Below are positions 36,460-46,141 of a stretch of DNA of 64,000 nt, in pieces. The position numbers and the translations under genes were made by a program. The notes under the pieces are model-generated. The model saw only the letters and a list, made by a program, of their open reading frames with translations. It was not told where the DNA came from and ran no database searches. Each line of letters opens with the position of its first letter. Position 1 is the stretch's first letter. Source of the DNA: Leptospiraceae bacterium (GTDB lineage: Bacteria > Spirochaetota > Leptospiria > Leptospirales > Leptospiraceae); NCBI GenBank assembly GCA_016711485.1, contig JADJSX010000006.1, positions 482,001 through 546,000 on the forward strand, in the 5' to 3' direction.

Positions 36460-37491
36460 ATGTCAAAATTCATAGATGAAGTAGTAATACAATTAAAAGC
36501 AGGTGATGGTGGACCTGGTGCCATTTCCTTTCGGCATGAAAAATTTGCCGAATTCGGTGGACCAGATGGCGGGGATGGTGGAAAGGGCGGTGACTTATAT
36601 TTAATTTCTGACTTAGCAGTACAAACGTTAGATAAATACATTCCATTAAAAGTATACAAAGCAAAAAGCGGAGTTCACGGTGGCGCACGAAATTCTTCTG
36701 GAGCAAATGGAGAAGATTTATATTTAAAAGTCCCAGTTGGAACCCAAGTGATCGATGAAGAATCAGATGATATATTATATGACTTTGTAAAGGAAAATGA
36801 TTCCTACTGTGTATTAAGAGGCGGCAGAGGCGGAAAGGGAAATGCATTTTTTAAGTCATCCACTCACCAGACACCTAGATTCGCTCAACCTGGTGAAGAA
36901 GGTGATTTACGCAAAATACGTCTTAGTCTCAAATTACTAGCAGATATTGGGATTGTAGGATTGCCAAATGCTGGAAAATCTACACTTCTAAGTAAAATCA
37001 CTCATGCCCATCCAAAAATTGCCGGTTATGCATTTACAACACTCATTCCTAATTTGGGTGTAGTTATCAGGGAAGACGAGAGACGTTATACGATAGCTGA
37101 TATTCCTGGAATTATCGAAGGAGCAAGCAAAGGACACGGTCTTGGTCTTTCATTTCTAAAACATATTGAACGTGTCAAGGGTATTATTTATTTATTTGAT
37201 GGATCGAGTGTAGATATTGAAGCAGAGTTTAAGATGCTTCAGACAGAACTTAAAAGTTATAACAAAGCTCTAATTAAAAAGCCAAGTATTATTGTACTAA
37301 ATAAAATAGATGTTTGGAACGATGAAAAATTTACGAAAGAACTGGTAAAAAGATATGCAAAATTAGGAGAAGTAATTCCAATTTCAGCACAAAATGAAAT
37401 TAATCTCGAATTATTATTAAAAAAAATCGATAGTTCCTTAATCAATAAAGTATCTAAACCGAAAAAACCTAGAGCAAAAAAGAAAGTTTAG
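36460..37491 (+). CDS. obgE: GTPase ObgE/CgtA
   Basis: A 343-residue GTPase needed for late 50S assembly and stress signalling. The glycine-rich OBG domain occupies residues 1-158 (GGDGGKGGD, GGRGGKGNAFF), then the G domain with G1 GLPNAGKST, G2 TTLIPN, G3 DIPGIIEGA and G4 NKID. A lysine-rich tail (KPKKPRAKKKV) replaces any C-terminal OCT/TGS domain. It is eight bases upstream of proB, a neighbourhood (obg-proB) also seen in other bacteria; rplU and rpmA are not here. Confidence 0.97.
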   Translation: MSKFIDEVVIQLKAGDGGPGAISFRHEKFAEFGGPDGGDGGKGGDLYLISDLAVQTLDKYIPLKVYKAKSGVHGGARNSSGANGEDLYLKVPVGTQVIDEESDDILYDFVKENDSYCVLRGGRGGKGNAFFKSSTHQTPRFAQPGEEGDLRKIRLSLKLLADIGIVGLPNAGKSTLLSKITHAHPKIAGYAFTTLIPNLGVVIREDERRYTIADIPGIIEGASKGHGLGLSFLKHIERVKGIIYLFDGSSVDIEAEFKMLQTELKSYNKALIKKPSIIVLNKIDVWNDEKFTKELVKRYAKLGEVIPISAQNEINLELLLKKIDSSLINKVSKPKKPRAKKKV

Positions 37492-37499
37492 ATTTAAGT

Positions 37500-38333
37500 A
37501 TGAAAAGAAGTGATTTTAATGTTTATATAAAGAACGCAAAACGAATTGTAATTAAAGTTGGCTCTGCGAGGGTTTCGGGCGACGAAAAAGCAATGAATGA
37601 CTTTTTGTATAACCTAGTCGGAGATATACGACAGTTATTCGATGATAAAAAAGAAATCATTCTTGTTTCGAGCGGAGCAGTTGCTCAGGGTAAGAAAATA
37701 ATGTCCGATCATGCAGGTCAAGTTTTTGATAAAAAAACTATTATCGAAAGGCAGGCATTAGCTGCAATCGGGCAGAGTAGGTTAATGAGTTTATACGAAG
37801 GATTTTTTTCTCGAGTAAACATTCCAATTTCTCAAATTCTTTTCGGTATGTTAGATGTCAAAGAATCAATTGGTGCGGAAAACTTGCGTAATACCTTCAA
37901 TCAATTGATAAAATGGAAAATATTGCCGATTGTAAATGAAAATGATTCCATAGCTATAGAAGAATTAAAGTTAGGGGATAATGATATATTATCCGCACTT
38001 GTTACCTTAATAATGCAAGCTGATTTACTTATTATTTTGACGGGAGTAAATGGATTTAACCGAGCCGGAAAAGATGTTAATTTCATGACTGATGTTACGG
38101 ACAATGACATGTATTACGCGAAAGGTCCGGAAGGTCCTGGGACTGGCGGGATGAATACGAAACTAAAAGCCGGCAAGTTACTATTAAACGCTAATATTCC
38201 TACTGCAATTATCAACGGTAGAGAAAAACAAATACTTTTTAAATTAATCGACCAAAATAAAACTGGTACGTTGATTGCTAATGGGAAAAAACCAAAAAAA
38301 ATGAGTATAGAAGCAATACAAAAACTGTTCTAA
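37500..38333 (+). CDS. proB: Glutamate 5-kinase ProB without PUA domain
   Basis: A 277-residue amino-acid kinase that phosphorylates glutamate in the first step of proline synthesis. Motifs: RIVIKVGSARV, ILVSSGAVAQGKK, PIVNENDSIAIEE, GDNDILSALV and GTGGMNTKLKAGK. The RNA-binding-like PUA domain of E. coli ProB is absent, giving the short form. The last four bases overlap the end of the convergent PrsW-like gene. It is likely co-transcribed with obgE; proA is not in the window. Confidence 0.96.
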   Translation: MKRSDFNVYIKNAKRIVIKVGSARVSGDEKAMNDFLYNLVGDIRQLFDDKKEIILVSSGAVAQGKKIMSDHAGQVFDKKTIIERQALAAIGQSRLMSLYEGFFSRVNIPISQILFGMLDVKESIGAENLRNTFNQLIKWKILPIVNENDSIAIEELKLGDNDILSALVTLIMQADLLIILTGVNGFNRAGKDVNFMTDVTDNDMYYAKGPEGPGTGGMNTKLKAGKLLLNANIPTAIINGREKQILFKLIDQNKTGTLIANGKKPKKMSIEAIQKLF

Positions 38334-39193
38334 TTCATTTCCGCATCACAGTCTGGACATCGTTTCTCAGTATGCGGAACCTTTGCGAAACAATCATCGC
38401 AAATTTTATAGAATTCTTGGATTAAATTCATTCCGCAATTTTTGCATTTTTTTAGGTCAATTGGATTAATTGTTCCACAGTGCGAGCAAGTCCCAGCTTT
38501 TAGGAATGGGCTTTGAGTTGCTAGGTAATCTAGTTTTTCTCGAATGACTCGTATTAAAAAATAGGAAAATCCGACTGCGATTAGTAATGGATAAATATTA
38601 CTCGAAAGGTAAAATTGGAAAAAGTCGTATAATCCATGTAATCCGCCTGCTATCAATACAGCTGGTTTCATTGCATCTAAATAGTTTTTTCCATTTAAGA
38701 ATTTTACTTCCGCAATTTTATATCCCCAAATTGCGGCTAGTCCGATATGGAGTGGCATAGCCGTTCCAGTGCGCAAAAATAAATTTAGCAAGCCATGTTC
38801 TTGTGTATACTGAAAGTTTTCAAATACAGAAAATCCTAAACCAACGGCAGTAGCATAAATGACTGCATCAATTGGTTCATCTAGATCTTTTAAGTTTCTA
38901 ACAAGCAAGACAGTCACTACTGCTTTGACAATTTCTTCATTTAGACCAACAAAAGCTGATAAAATAATACTATTACTAAAACTTAATCCTGATGCTGAAA
39001 TTGGAATTCCTGAAACGCTAGAGAATGTACTATTGATAATGCCTGCAATAAAAGTACTAACTAGTCCTCCAATTAAAATAACTCGTAACAATACAAGAAT
39101 TGGTTCTGGCTCAATTCTATCGTATTGATATAAAAATCGAAGCCATACGGCACCACTTACAAGAACGGAAAGAAGAATTATAACTGCATCCAT
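38330..39193 (-). CDS. PrsW-family intramembrane protease with C-terminal zinc ribbons
   Basis: A 287-residue membrane protein with about seven helices. The glutamate-type active-site motifs of PrsW are seen: NEEIVKAV (EExxK) and the SVFENFQYT region, with H in GLHGLYDF. After residue 220 comes a cytosolic tail with two CxxC zinc ribbons (CSHCGTINPIDLKKCKNCG, then CDDCFAKV with CPDCD). PrsW cleaves membrane anti-sigma factors in Bacillus; the ribbons may recruit substrate. Four bases overlap the convergent proB. Confidence 0.9.
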   Translation of the reverse strand: MDAVIILLSVLVSGAVWLRFLYQYDRIEPEPILVLLRVILIGGLVSTFIAGIINSTFSSVSGIPISASGLSFSNSIILSAFVGLNEEIVKAVVTVLLVRNLKDLDEPIDAVIYATAVGLGFSVFENFQYTQEHGLLNLFLRTGTAMPLHIGLAAIWGYKIAEVKFLNGKNYLDAMKPAVLIAGGLHGLYDFFQFYLSSNIYPLLIAVGFSYFLIRVIREKLDYLATQSPFLKAGTCSHCGTINPIDLKKCKNCGMNLIQEFYKICDDCFAKVPHTEKRCPDCDAEMN

Positions 39194-39304
39194 AACTCTA
39201 GCATGTTAGGTTTGAAGAAAAAAATGTCAAGTTGCAAATTGGAAGTTACTATTTTAGGGAGTCTATTTTATTTTTTGGGAAACAGAAAGAAGACGATGTT
39301 TAAA

Positions 39305-39694
39305 TTAGATTTTTAATAAACTTTGAACAAATTCTTTCGAAAGTGGTTTTGATACAAAGTCTTTTACTATTGGATAAGTTAAGGATCTATTTTTATCCGT
39401 TAAGTCTATGGAGGATGAAATCATATAGACAGTTAAGTATTCCTTTAAATCTTCAAATTGGTTCAGTTCCTCCAAAAATTCCCATCCATTCATCTGAGGC
39501 ATATTTATATCTAAAAATGCAATACATGGAACTGGAGATTTTATATACTCGGAGGATACAAAACTTAATGCTTCGAGAGGGTTAGTATAGGATATAATAT
39601 CAATACCAGAAAATATACTTTTCAGGATTGCTTCATTAATGAAATTATTTATTTCATCATCATCGATTAGTAGTATTAATTCAGACTTTTTCAT
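39305..39694 (-). CDS. Single-domain response regulator
   Basis: A 129-residue stand-alone REC domain: acidic pocket IDDDE, acceptor aspartate in FLDINMPQMNG, S in MISSS and lysine in VSKPL are all present. There is no output domain; it could serve as a CheY-like or phosphorelay carrier. No kinase is adjacent on the same strand; REC proteins of this spacing often follow hybrid kinases elsewhere. Flanked by a 111-base gap and a 243-base gap with no other features that I can see. Confidence 0.92.
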   Translation of the reverse strand: MKKSELILLIDDDEINNFINEAILKSIFSGIDIISYTNPLEALSFVSSEYIKSPVPCIAFLDINMPQMNGWEFLEELNQFEDLKEYLTVYMISSSIDLTDKNRSLTYPIVKDFVSKPLSKEFVQSLLKI

Positions 39695-39937
39695 ATTACT
39701 ATTGCGAATTTCTAACCTACATTAAGCATGGTGGTCCAAGTTACACTGCTGGTTATCGAAACTATTGATTTATTAGTTTTATCTAATATTCTATTTTTTT
39801 TTATCAAAGTTATCAATTCCTATATCTTGCGTAAGTAGAGTTTTATATTAAAATAGATGATTTTTTTACTCTACGAAACGATTTCAATGCTAACATACAA
39901 TTCACCTATATTATTTATAAATCGATTTTTTACTATG

Positions 39938-41023
39938 TCAAGTTGAAAAAGGTTTATCTAGAGCATTTTCAATTAACCAATCGAAAACTTCCGGCATGGA
40001 AATACCTGCATATTTAGCTTGTTGCGGTATAAGGCTAGTTTCAGTCATACCTGGTAGAGTATTTGTTTCTAAGATATAAGGTTTCCCATTTTGTATGATA
40101 AAATCTGTCCTCGAATATCCTTTACAACCTAAAATTTTATGAGCAAGTAGAGAAGACTCTTGGATTTCTTTCATAATGGATTCAGAAATTCTGGCTGGTG
40201 TGATTTCATTTGATTTTCCAAGCATGTATTTTGCTTCGTAGTCAAAAAATGCGTTGCTCGGAACAATCTCTGTTGCATGTAAAGGAAATGCTTCAAAGCT
40301 AAGACGGAATTTTTTTTCTAATACACCACAAGATACTTCCGTACCAGTTATATTTTCCTGAATTAAAACGGATTCTTCTGACAAAAAGAGTTCCTTTAAT
40401 TTTGAACTCAGCTCTATTATATTTTCTGCTTTTCCAACTCCAACGCTTGAACCACCATTGGTAGGTTTAATAAATACCGGAAAATCTAAATGAAAGTTTG
40501 ATAGAAATCCTTCCCCTGAAAGATTAAATTCTTTCCGATTTATATTTACAAAGTTCGCTACGTTTAAACCGGTTGCCAAAAATAAATAATTTGCTCTCTC
40601 TTTATTCATGGCTAAAGCAGAGGCTAATACTCCGGAACCTGTATACGGAATGGAATGCATTTCGAGGAACGCTTGTAAAATTCCATTTTCTCCTATTCCA
40701 CCATGAAGCCCTATAAAAACTAGGTCACAATCTAAATGCTGTAAAGAAATTCCTTCCTTACTAGCGATTGGATTTATTTCTAAAAATTGTTTTTTGAATT
40801 CATCCGCTATTTCTATTAAAGGATATTTTTTTATAATGGATTGAATATCGGGGTACTGACAATTGTAGCTATTCGGTATTATCCAATTATTCTTTTTATC
40901 AACTAGAATTGGTTTTATTTCATATTTATTCCTATCTAATGTTTGAAAAATAAAGTTAGAACTTTTAAGTGAAATTTCATGTTCACTAGAATTTCCGCCA
41001 AGTAAAAGTGCAATTTTTAACAT
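39938..41023 (-). CDS. ddl: D-alanine--D-alanine ligase
   Basis: A 361-residue ATP-grasp enzyme making D-Ala-D-Ala for peptidoglycan. Motifs: LLLGGNSSEHEISLKS at the N-terminus, GLHGGIGENG, the PYTGSGVLASALAMNK core, VFIKPTNGGSSVG, the SYLEEN-type region EVSCGVLE, and ILETNTLPGMTETSLIP at the end. It belongs to the longer DdlA/VanA type. It starts three bases after the cheR stop, and both follow tRNA-Arg, so the three are probably one transcript. Confidence 0.95.
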   Translation of the reverse strand: MLKIALLLGGNSSEHEISLKSSNFIFQTLDRNKYEIKPILVDKKNNWIIPNSYNCQYPDIQSIIKKYPLIEIADEFKKQFLEINPIASKEGISLQHLDCDLVFIGLHGGIGENGILQAFLEMHSIPYTGSGVLASALAMNKERANYLFLATGLNVANFVNINRKEFNLSGEGFLSNFHLDFPVFIKPTNGGSSVGVGKAENIIELSSKLKELFLSEESVLIQENITGTEVSCGVLEKKFRLSFEAFPLHATEIVPSNAFFDYEAKYMLGKSNEITPARISESIMKEIQESSLLAHKILGCKGYSRTDFIIQNGKPYILETNTLPGMTETSLIPQQAKYAGISMPEVFDWLIENALDKPFST

Positions 41024-41026
41024 AAA

Positions 41027-41899
41027 TTATTTATTCTGAGCTGATTTTTTTTGGTAAATGGTGTGTCCTAAAAACTTGAAGCTTTCCGAAATTCCGAACA
41101 TAGTTTCAGAGTGTCCGATAATTAAAATTCCATCGTCAACTAGTAGTCTTTCCATTTGATTAAAAATTTTCTGTTGGGTCGGTTTGTCAAAGTAAATGAT
41201 AACATTTCTACAAAAAATAATATCCATTTTTTCTTGAATAGGGTAAGGTTCTTCTAATAGGTTTATTTTTTTAAATATCAATAGATCTTTTAGTATTTGT
41301 TTCGCAGTGTATTCTTTTTCCCTTTCTGTCTGACGCATCGTGAAATATTTTATTTTATACTCCGCCTTTACTGGAGATAATCTTTCTTCTCTATAAGTTC
41401 CAGTTTGAGCAACTTCTAGAACGTTAGTGTCAATATCAGAAGCATAAATTTTAATATCCCAACCTGGTTTACCAATAAAATACTCGCATACTGTTATCGC
41501 TAATGTATATGGTTCTTCTCCGGTCGAAGATGCAGAAGACCAAATCCGAATTTTTTTTCTGCCTGTTATTTTTGCTTTTTCTTCTAATATTGGAAAACAA
41601 GTAGTTTTTAAATAATCAAAATGATGATTCTCTCTAAAAAAATCAGTTTTGTTTGTAGTAATGCGGTTTATTATTTCCGGGATTTCAGATTGTAAGAAGA
41701 ACTTATCAGTTTTTAACTTTGTTACATATTCGACAAAGCTAGAGATTTGGTTTTGCCTAAGCCGAATATTTAGCCTAGATTGTAGCATTATCTTTTTATG
41801 AGGAGCTAAAGATATACCCGTTTTGTCGTAGATTATATCTTTTAGAAAGTTAAACTCTTTATCGTCGATGTTTACAATGGAACCAAAAAAATCAGTCAA
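41027..41899 (-). CDS. cheR: CheR-type chemoreceptor methyltransferase (TTG start)
   Basis: A 290-residue SAM-dependent methyltransferase of glutamates in chemoreceptors. N-terminal helical CheR domain (about 8-75), SAM loop IRIWSSASSTGEEPYTLA, and DIIFCRNVIIYFDK. An ATG-initiated frame begins at 41941 but lies within the tRNA-Arg gene (its N-terminus, MGVRFPPRA, is translated tRNA), so it is rejected. TTG at 41899 sits six bases after AGAGG in AAGAGGCTCCCC, and gives LTDFFGSIVNIDDKEF, which I take as the true start. No other chemotaxis gene is adjacent. Confidence 0.9.
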   Translation of the reverse strand: MTDFFGSIVNIDDKEFNFLKDIIYDKTGISLAPHKKIMLQSRLNIRLRQNQISSFVEYVTKLKTDKFFLQSEIPEIINRITTNKTDFFRENHHFDYLKTTCFPILEEKAKITGRKKIRIWSSASSTGEEPYTLAITVCEYFIGKPGWDIKIYASDIDTNVLEVAQTGTYREERLSPVKAEYKIKYFTMRQTEREKEYTAKQILKDLLIFKKINLLEEPYPIQEKMDIIFCRNVIIYFDKPTQQKIFNQMERLLVDDGILIIGHSETMFGISESFKFLGHTIYQKKSAQNK

Positions 41900-41914
41900 G
41901 GGGAGCCTCTTACT

Positions 41915-41986
41915 TGCCCTGGGAGGGAATCGAACCCCCACTCACAGTTCCGAAGACTGTTGTTCTATCCGTTGAACTACCGGGGC
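41915..41986 (-). tRNA. tRNA-Arg (anticodon UCG)
   Basis: A 72-base cloverleaf without encoded CCA. D arm gttcaacggatagaac, anticodon stem acagt/actgt around the seven-base loop CTTCGGA (anticodon TCG, Arg CGA codons), variable loop of five and a T arm with TTCGATT loop. The acceptor stem gccccgg pairs with ccagggc except at the fifth pair (C opposite A). The discriminator base is A. Its 3' end is only 15 bases from the cheR TTG start. Confidence 0.93.
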
Positions 41987-42064
41987 AGTGCAATTTCAAT
42001 GAAATGGATGCTATGAATAAAGGCAAGAAATTAATCTTGCCTTTACTCATTCTTAAATAGAAAT

Positions 42065-45000
42065 TTATATTTTTTCAATGTTCAACTTTGACTCATTTGA
42101 TAAATATTTATCCAGGATACTTCCCTGTATATAAATTTGTTTGGATAATCCCCATTTTGCCCGAACCCTATCTCTAATTTCAGAACAAACTTTTACATTT
42201 TCTTTTTCTATAGATTTTTCTCTAAATCCTGCGATTTCCTTCAATAATAAATCTATTCGAAGAGAATAAAGGTAATCTATAATTTCTTTTAATTTTTTCA
42301 TTCGTTCCTTAGAAGTTCCATCTCCTAAAAGTAAAATTCCAGTAAACCCCATTAAGTTGATATAAAAATTCACGATCTGCGTATTTAGAATTTCGATTCT
42401 GAGAGGGTGATCGATTAATTCATTTCTATATTGTTTTACTAATTCAGTCGGAAAATATCCGTAAAATAATTCAGGGAAATCGTCCACGTAAAAACAATTT
42501 TCTTTTATAGCTTCAGAGTAAATTTCCATTTTTGCATAGGATAGTAATACGCATAAAACTGGTTTTGGGATTCCTTTTGAAATCGATTTCCATTCTTCCC
42601 AATCTGAATTGGTAGATGGAATCTTTTCTGTTCCGGGGTGTAGTATTTTTTTAGAAATTAAACTTTGAGATCCTTTTATATACGGTTCCCAGCCTTTTGA
42701 AATTGACTCCGCATAATCAGTATCTATCGCTAAACTTTGTAATGCGTTATCAATTAAAACATCTTCGCAGACTTCAAGTGCTATACTCTTAAACTGTACA
42801 TCTCTTTCTTCGTCATTTGCAATTTTTCTAATTTCTTTTAAATGAGTAAAAAAGATTTTCAAATTTACTTCGTGGTCAGATAAATCAACTCCTGCTGAAT
42901 TATCTAGTGCATCAGTGTAAATATTTCCACCATTCAATGCAAATTCTATTCTTCCTAATTGAGTAAACCCAAGATTACCACCTTCGCTCACAACTTTTGC
43001 CCGCAAATCTATTCCATTAATCCTAACTTCGTTATTCGCAGGGTCTCCTACCTTAGTATTTTCCTCAAGTTCTGACTTAACATAAGTTCCGATTCCTCCA
43101 TTATAGAGTAAATCAACCGGTGCTTTTAGTATAGCCGAAATAAGTGCCGAGCCAGAGAGGTTACTTTCGGTTATCCCTAAGATTTGTTGAACAGATTTTG
43201 ATATTTGGATAGATTTTTCTGTTTTATCAAATACTCCACCACCTTCAGAAATTAGATTCGAATTGTATTGATCCCATCCTGAATTTTTAGTAAAGAATAA
43301 TCTTTTTCTTTCTTCGAAACTTTTTTCAGGATCTGGATTTGGATCTAAAAAAATATGTTTGTGGTTAAATGCTGCAACTAGTTTAAATTTTCTAGAATTA
43401 ATAAGACCATTTCCAAATACATCTCCGCCCATATCTCCAATCCCTACAACAGTGGTAGGTTCATTTAGATAATCGATATCCAAATTTCTAAGATGCCTAT
43501 CTGCAGTGACAAGTGCTCCTTTTGCCGTAATTCCATATTCTTTATGTGAATATCCCCTTGAACCACCTGAGGCAAATGCATCACCTAACCAAAAATTATG
43601 AGAAACAGAAATATCATTGGCTGTATCTGAAAGTTGTGCAGTACCTTTATCTGCTGCAACTACTAAATACGGATCATACTCATCATAGGCAAACGGCCCT
43701 TTGTCGCTATGAAAATATAAATTAGTTCCAGTTTTTCTATTATCAGTAAGTGACAGTAGCGATCGGATATACTCTTTGTAAGCCTCTACCATTGGCAATT
43801 CATCAGTAGTATATTGGTTTTTACTTAATACAAACCCTCCCTTTGAACCGACTGGAACTATAACTGTATTTTTTACCATTTGTGTTTTCATAAGAGATAG
43901 AATTTCTGTTCTAAAATCAGAAGGTCTATCTGAAAAACGTAATCCACCACGAGCAACTGATCCACCACGCAAATGAATACCTTGAAATACAGAAGAGTAT
44001 ACAAATATTTCCCTATAAGGTCTTGGTAATGGCAAACTAATTGGGATAGAGCTATCTATTTTATATGCGATAGATTTTTTATCAAGTCCTATTGAAATAC
44101 CGAAATCATTCTCAGTGGATGTGCCAAAAAAATTAGTTCTCAAAATAGAAAGTAATGCTGTTCTTATGGAATTTAATACTTCATCTTCTCTTATCGTTTT
44201 GGCTTTATCGGATAACGTTTTAATTATAGTTTCATCTATTGTTTTTCCTTCTAAGAATTTCGTTTTAAAATATATCCAAACTTCTTCACAGAAATCTGGA
44301 TAATTTTGAAGTATTTCATTAAAATCACTTTTGTTAAAGGAAGGGTTTGTCTGCAAACAGTAATCGCGTATAGATTTTAAAAAATGTAAACCGTTGGATG
44401 TTAACTTTGTTTTCAAAATTAATCCTGAAAGTGAGTCTACTGCCAGTTTGCCTTCCATTGAATATGTTAATGCCAACGTTAATCTTTCGTATAATTTATT
44501 ATTATTTTCAAAAACTTTAAAGAAAAATTCAGTTTTTGAGTAAGTAACTTCATTGACCTGAAACCGGTAAACTCGTTGGGAAATTGCCGATAAACCAAAA
44601 GAAGTCAATACATTAACCCATTTGGAAAGTCCAAATTCGTTTTCTTTTGTAATTGCTTCTACTAGTGTGGCTTGTGTATTTGTTTCAACTATATTAAAAA
44701 CAACTCTTTTGTTTTCTAATCGTTGCACCATCTCTAAGTCATAAACTGCTCGTTCTGGCTCATGAGTTGCAATATAATCAGTTCTAAATTCGATTTTTTC
44801 AGGAAAAGGTATGTCTTTGAAACGATCCTCCCATTTTGTTTTTATCAATTCTAACCATGGTCGAAATAAAAATTCTATCTGAGAACTTATTTCAAATAAT
44901 AATTGTTTAGAATTTTCTTTAGAACGAATAAGGTGATAACATTGAATAGAATTTGAAAGTAAAATATGGTAGGATTTGACATTAGCCGTAGGTATGCAGT

Positions 45001-46078
45001 TTAAAATTAGTGAATTCGTTTCTAGCCATTTTGTTTCTATCCAATTTTTTTCGGGAATAGTCGTTAGAATTAAGGAAAGGTCTTTATCCAACTCTAATCC
45101 ATTGGAACGATTTTCAGTTTTGAGGGATTGTTCTATAATAACCTTAAATAAGGAAAGGTAAGAAGATTCCGGCATTAAAAATAAAATTTCAATAGGTAAA
45201 GAATTAAAAATTCTACGTATAGTTCTACCTAATCCTGAATTATATTCAATTTTTTCTTTCTCAAAAAACTCCTTAAACCTTGTTTGATAAAATGGAATTT
45301 CTATTAAACCTAACGTTTGTGCATGTAATGTAAAACAGCCAACAAATAGAATTTTTACGTTTTTATTTAGAATTGTAATATAAAATAAATCGTTGTCGCC
45401 TAAAAAACTTGGAATTTTCGATTCTATACATTGGAGAATAAATTCTTCTGAATCAGATTTTAAAGAGTCGAACCATTGCGAATAACTTTCATTTTCCGCT
45501 GCGTCTCCAAAAAATTCTTTACTCTTTCCTGTTTCTTGATAAATAGATCCTTCCCATACTAAACCTTTTTTCATTAACCATTGGATTAGCGATATTTTAT
45601 CATTACCTTTTAATTCTTTGATGGTATCCAATTTATTTTGAAAAATCGGAAATTGTCTGGTAATACTTTGAATTTTAGAGTAGGAGTTCTTTATTTGATC
45701 AATCACTCTGTTGATAATTTCCACGTCTTTGGTTTGAACTTCTATATAATACATTTCTTTTCCGGGTTTCGGGTGAAAGTGTAAACTTCTGTTGATGGGG
45801 AGATTTATTTTATGAAATAAAGATCTAATATTGGATGCATAGAAAGGCATTGAACTGCAAACTATTGTAATACATTGTAAGTTAATCCTAAGCAGTGGAT
45901 CATCCAAACTGGGATGATACGTTTTTGTAGACACACTATCTTTTATATTTGATTCTGTAAATATTTCCCATAGTTCTTTTTTTAAAAAATCTATTTCGTT
46001 ATTTAAATAAAAATCTAAATAGATAGAGCCAAGAGACTTTTCAAATGCTTCTAAAAATATGTTTGAGGGAGGATTCAT
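42065..46078 (-). CDS. NAD-dependent glutamate dehydrogenase, large (GDH) family
   Basis: A 1337-residue enzyme of the large NAD-specific glutamate dehydrogenase family, which converts glutamate to 2-oxoglutarate for catabolism. The catalytic half shows SVARGGLRFSDRPSDFRTEI, LMKTQMVKNTVIVPVGSKGG, the cofactor region VVGIGDMGGDVFGNG, and LYNGGIGTYVK. Usual members are about 1600 residues; the N-terminal regulatory part is therefore shorter here, though ORF start and coding look sound. Monocistronic, with 78 bases to the tRNA gene. Confidence 0.93.
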   Translation of the reverse strand: MNPPSNIFLEAFEKSLGSIYLDFYLNNEIDFLKKELWEIFTESNIKDSVSTKTYHPSLDDPLLRINLQCITIVCSSMPFYASNIRSLFHKINLPINRSLHFHPKPGKEMYYIEVQTKDVEIINRVIDQIKNSYSKIQSITRQFPIFQNKLDTIKELKGNDKISLIQWLMKKGLVWEGSIYQETGKSKEFFGDAAENESYSQWFDSLKSDSEEFILQCIESKIPSFLGDNDLFYITILNKNVKILFVGCFTLHAQTLGLIEIPFYQTRFKEFFEKEKIEYNSGLGRTIRRIFNSLPIEILFLMPESSYLSLFKVIIEQSLKTENRSNGLELDKDLSLILTTIPEKNWIETKWLETNSLILNCIPTANVKSYHILLSNSIQCYHLIRSKENSKQLLFEISSQIEFLFRPWLELIKTKWEDRFKDIPFPEKIEFRTDYIATHEPERAVYDLEMVQRLENKRVVFNIVETNTQATLVEAITKENEFGLSKWVNVLTSFGLSAISQRVYRFQVNEVTYSKTEFFFKVFENNNKLYERLTLALTYSMEGKLAVDSLSGLILKTKLTSNGLHFLKSIRDYCLQTNPSFNKSDFNEILQNYPDFCEEVWIYFKTKFLEGKTIDETIIKTLSDKAKTIREDEVLNSIRTALLSILRTNFFGTSTENDFGISIGLDKKSIAYKIDSSIPISLPLPRPYREIFVYSSVFQGIHLRGGSVARGGLRFSDRPSDFRTEILSLMKTQMVKNTVIVPVGSKGGFVLSKNQYTTDELPMVEAYKEYIRSLLSLTDNRKTGTNLYFHSDKGPFAYDEYDPYLVVAADKGTAQLSDTANDISVSHNFWLGDAFASGGSRGYSHKEYGITAKGALVTADRHLRNLDIDYLNEPTTVVGIGDMGGDVFGNGLINSRKFKLVAAFNHKHIFLDPNPDPEKSFEERKRLFFTKNSGWDQYNSNLISEGGGVFDKTEKSIQISKSVQQILGITESNLSGSALISAILKAPVDLLYNGGIGTYVKSELEENTKVGDPANNEVRINGIDLRAKVVSEGGNLGFTQLGRIEFALNGGNIYTDALDNSAGVDLSDHEVNLKIFFTHLKEIRKIANDEERDVQFKSIALEVCEDVLIDNALQSLAIDTDYAESISKGWEPYIKGSQSLISKKILHPGTEKIPSTNSDWEEWKSISKGIPKPVLCVLLSYAKMEIYSEAIKENCFYVDDFPELFYGYFPTELVKQYRNELIDHPLRIEILNTQIVNFYINLMGFTGILLLGDGTSKERMKKLKEIIDYLYSLRIDLLLKEIAGFREKSIEKENVKVCSEIRDRVRAKWGLSKQIYIQGSILDKYLSNESKLNIEKI

Positions 46079-46141
46079 TGATTATTTCCTTTGAATGTTG
46101 TACTTAAAAAATTAAAATTGTAGTAAAAATTTGTAAATCAA

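Noticed and set aside
36470..36847. 125-codon minus-strand frame inside obgE
   Set aside because: Arises from the glycine-rich codons of the OBG domain on the opposite strand (His/Leu-rich translation).
41900..41941. ATG-initiated extension of cheR (MGVRFPPRA...)
   Set aside because: It is translated tRNA-Arg sequence. A TTG with its own Shine-Dalgarno gives the natural start.
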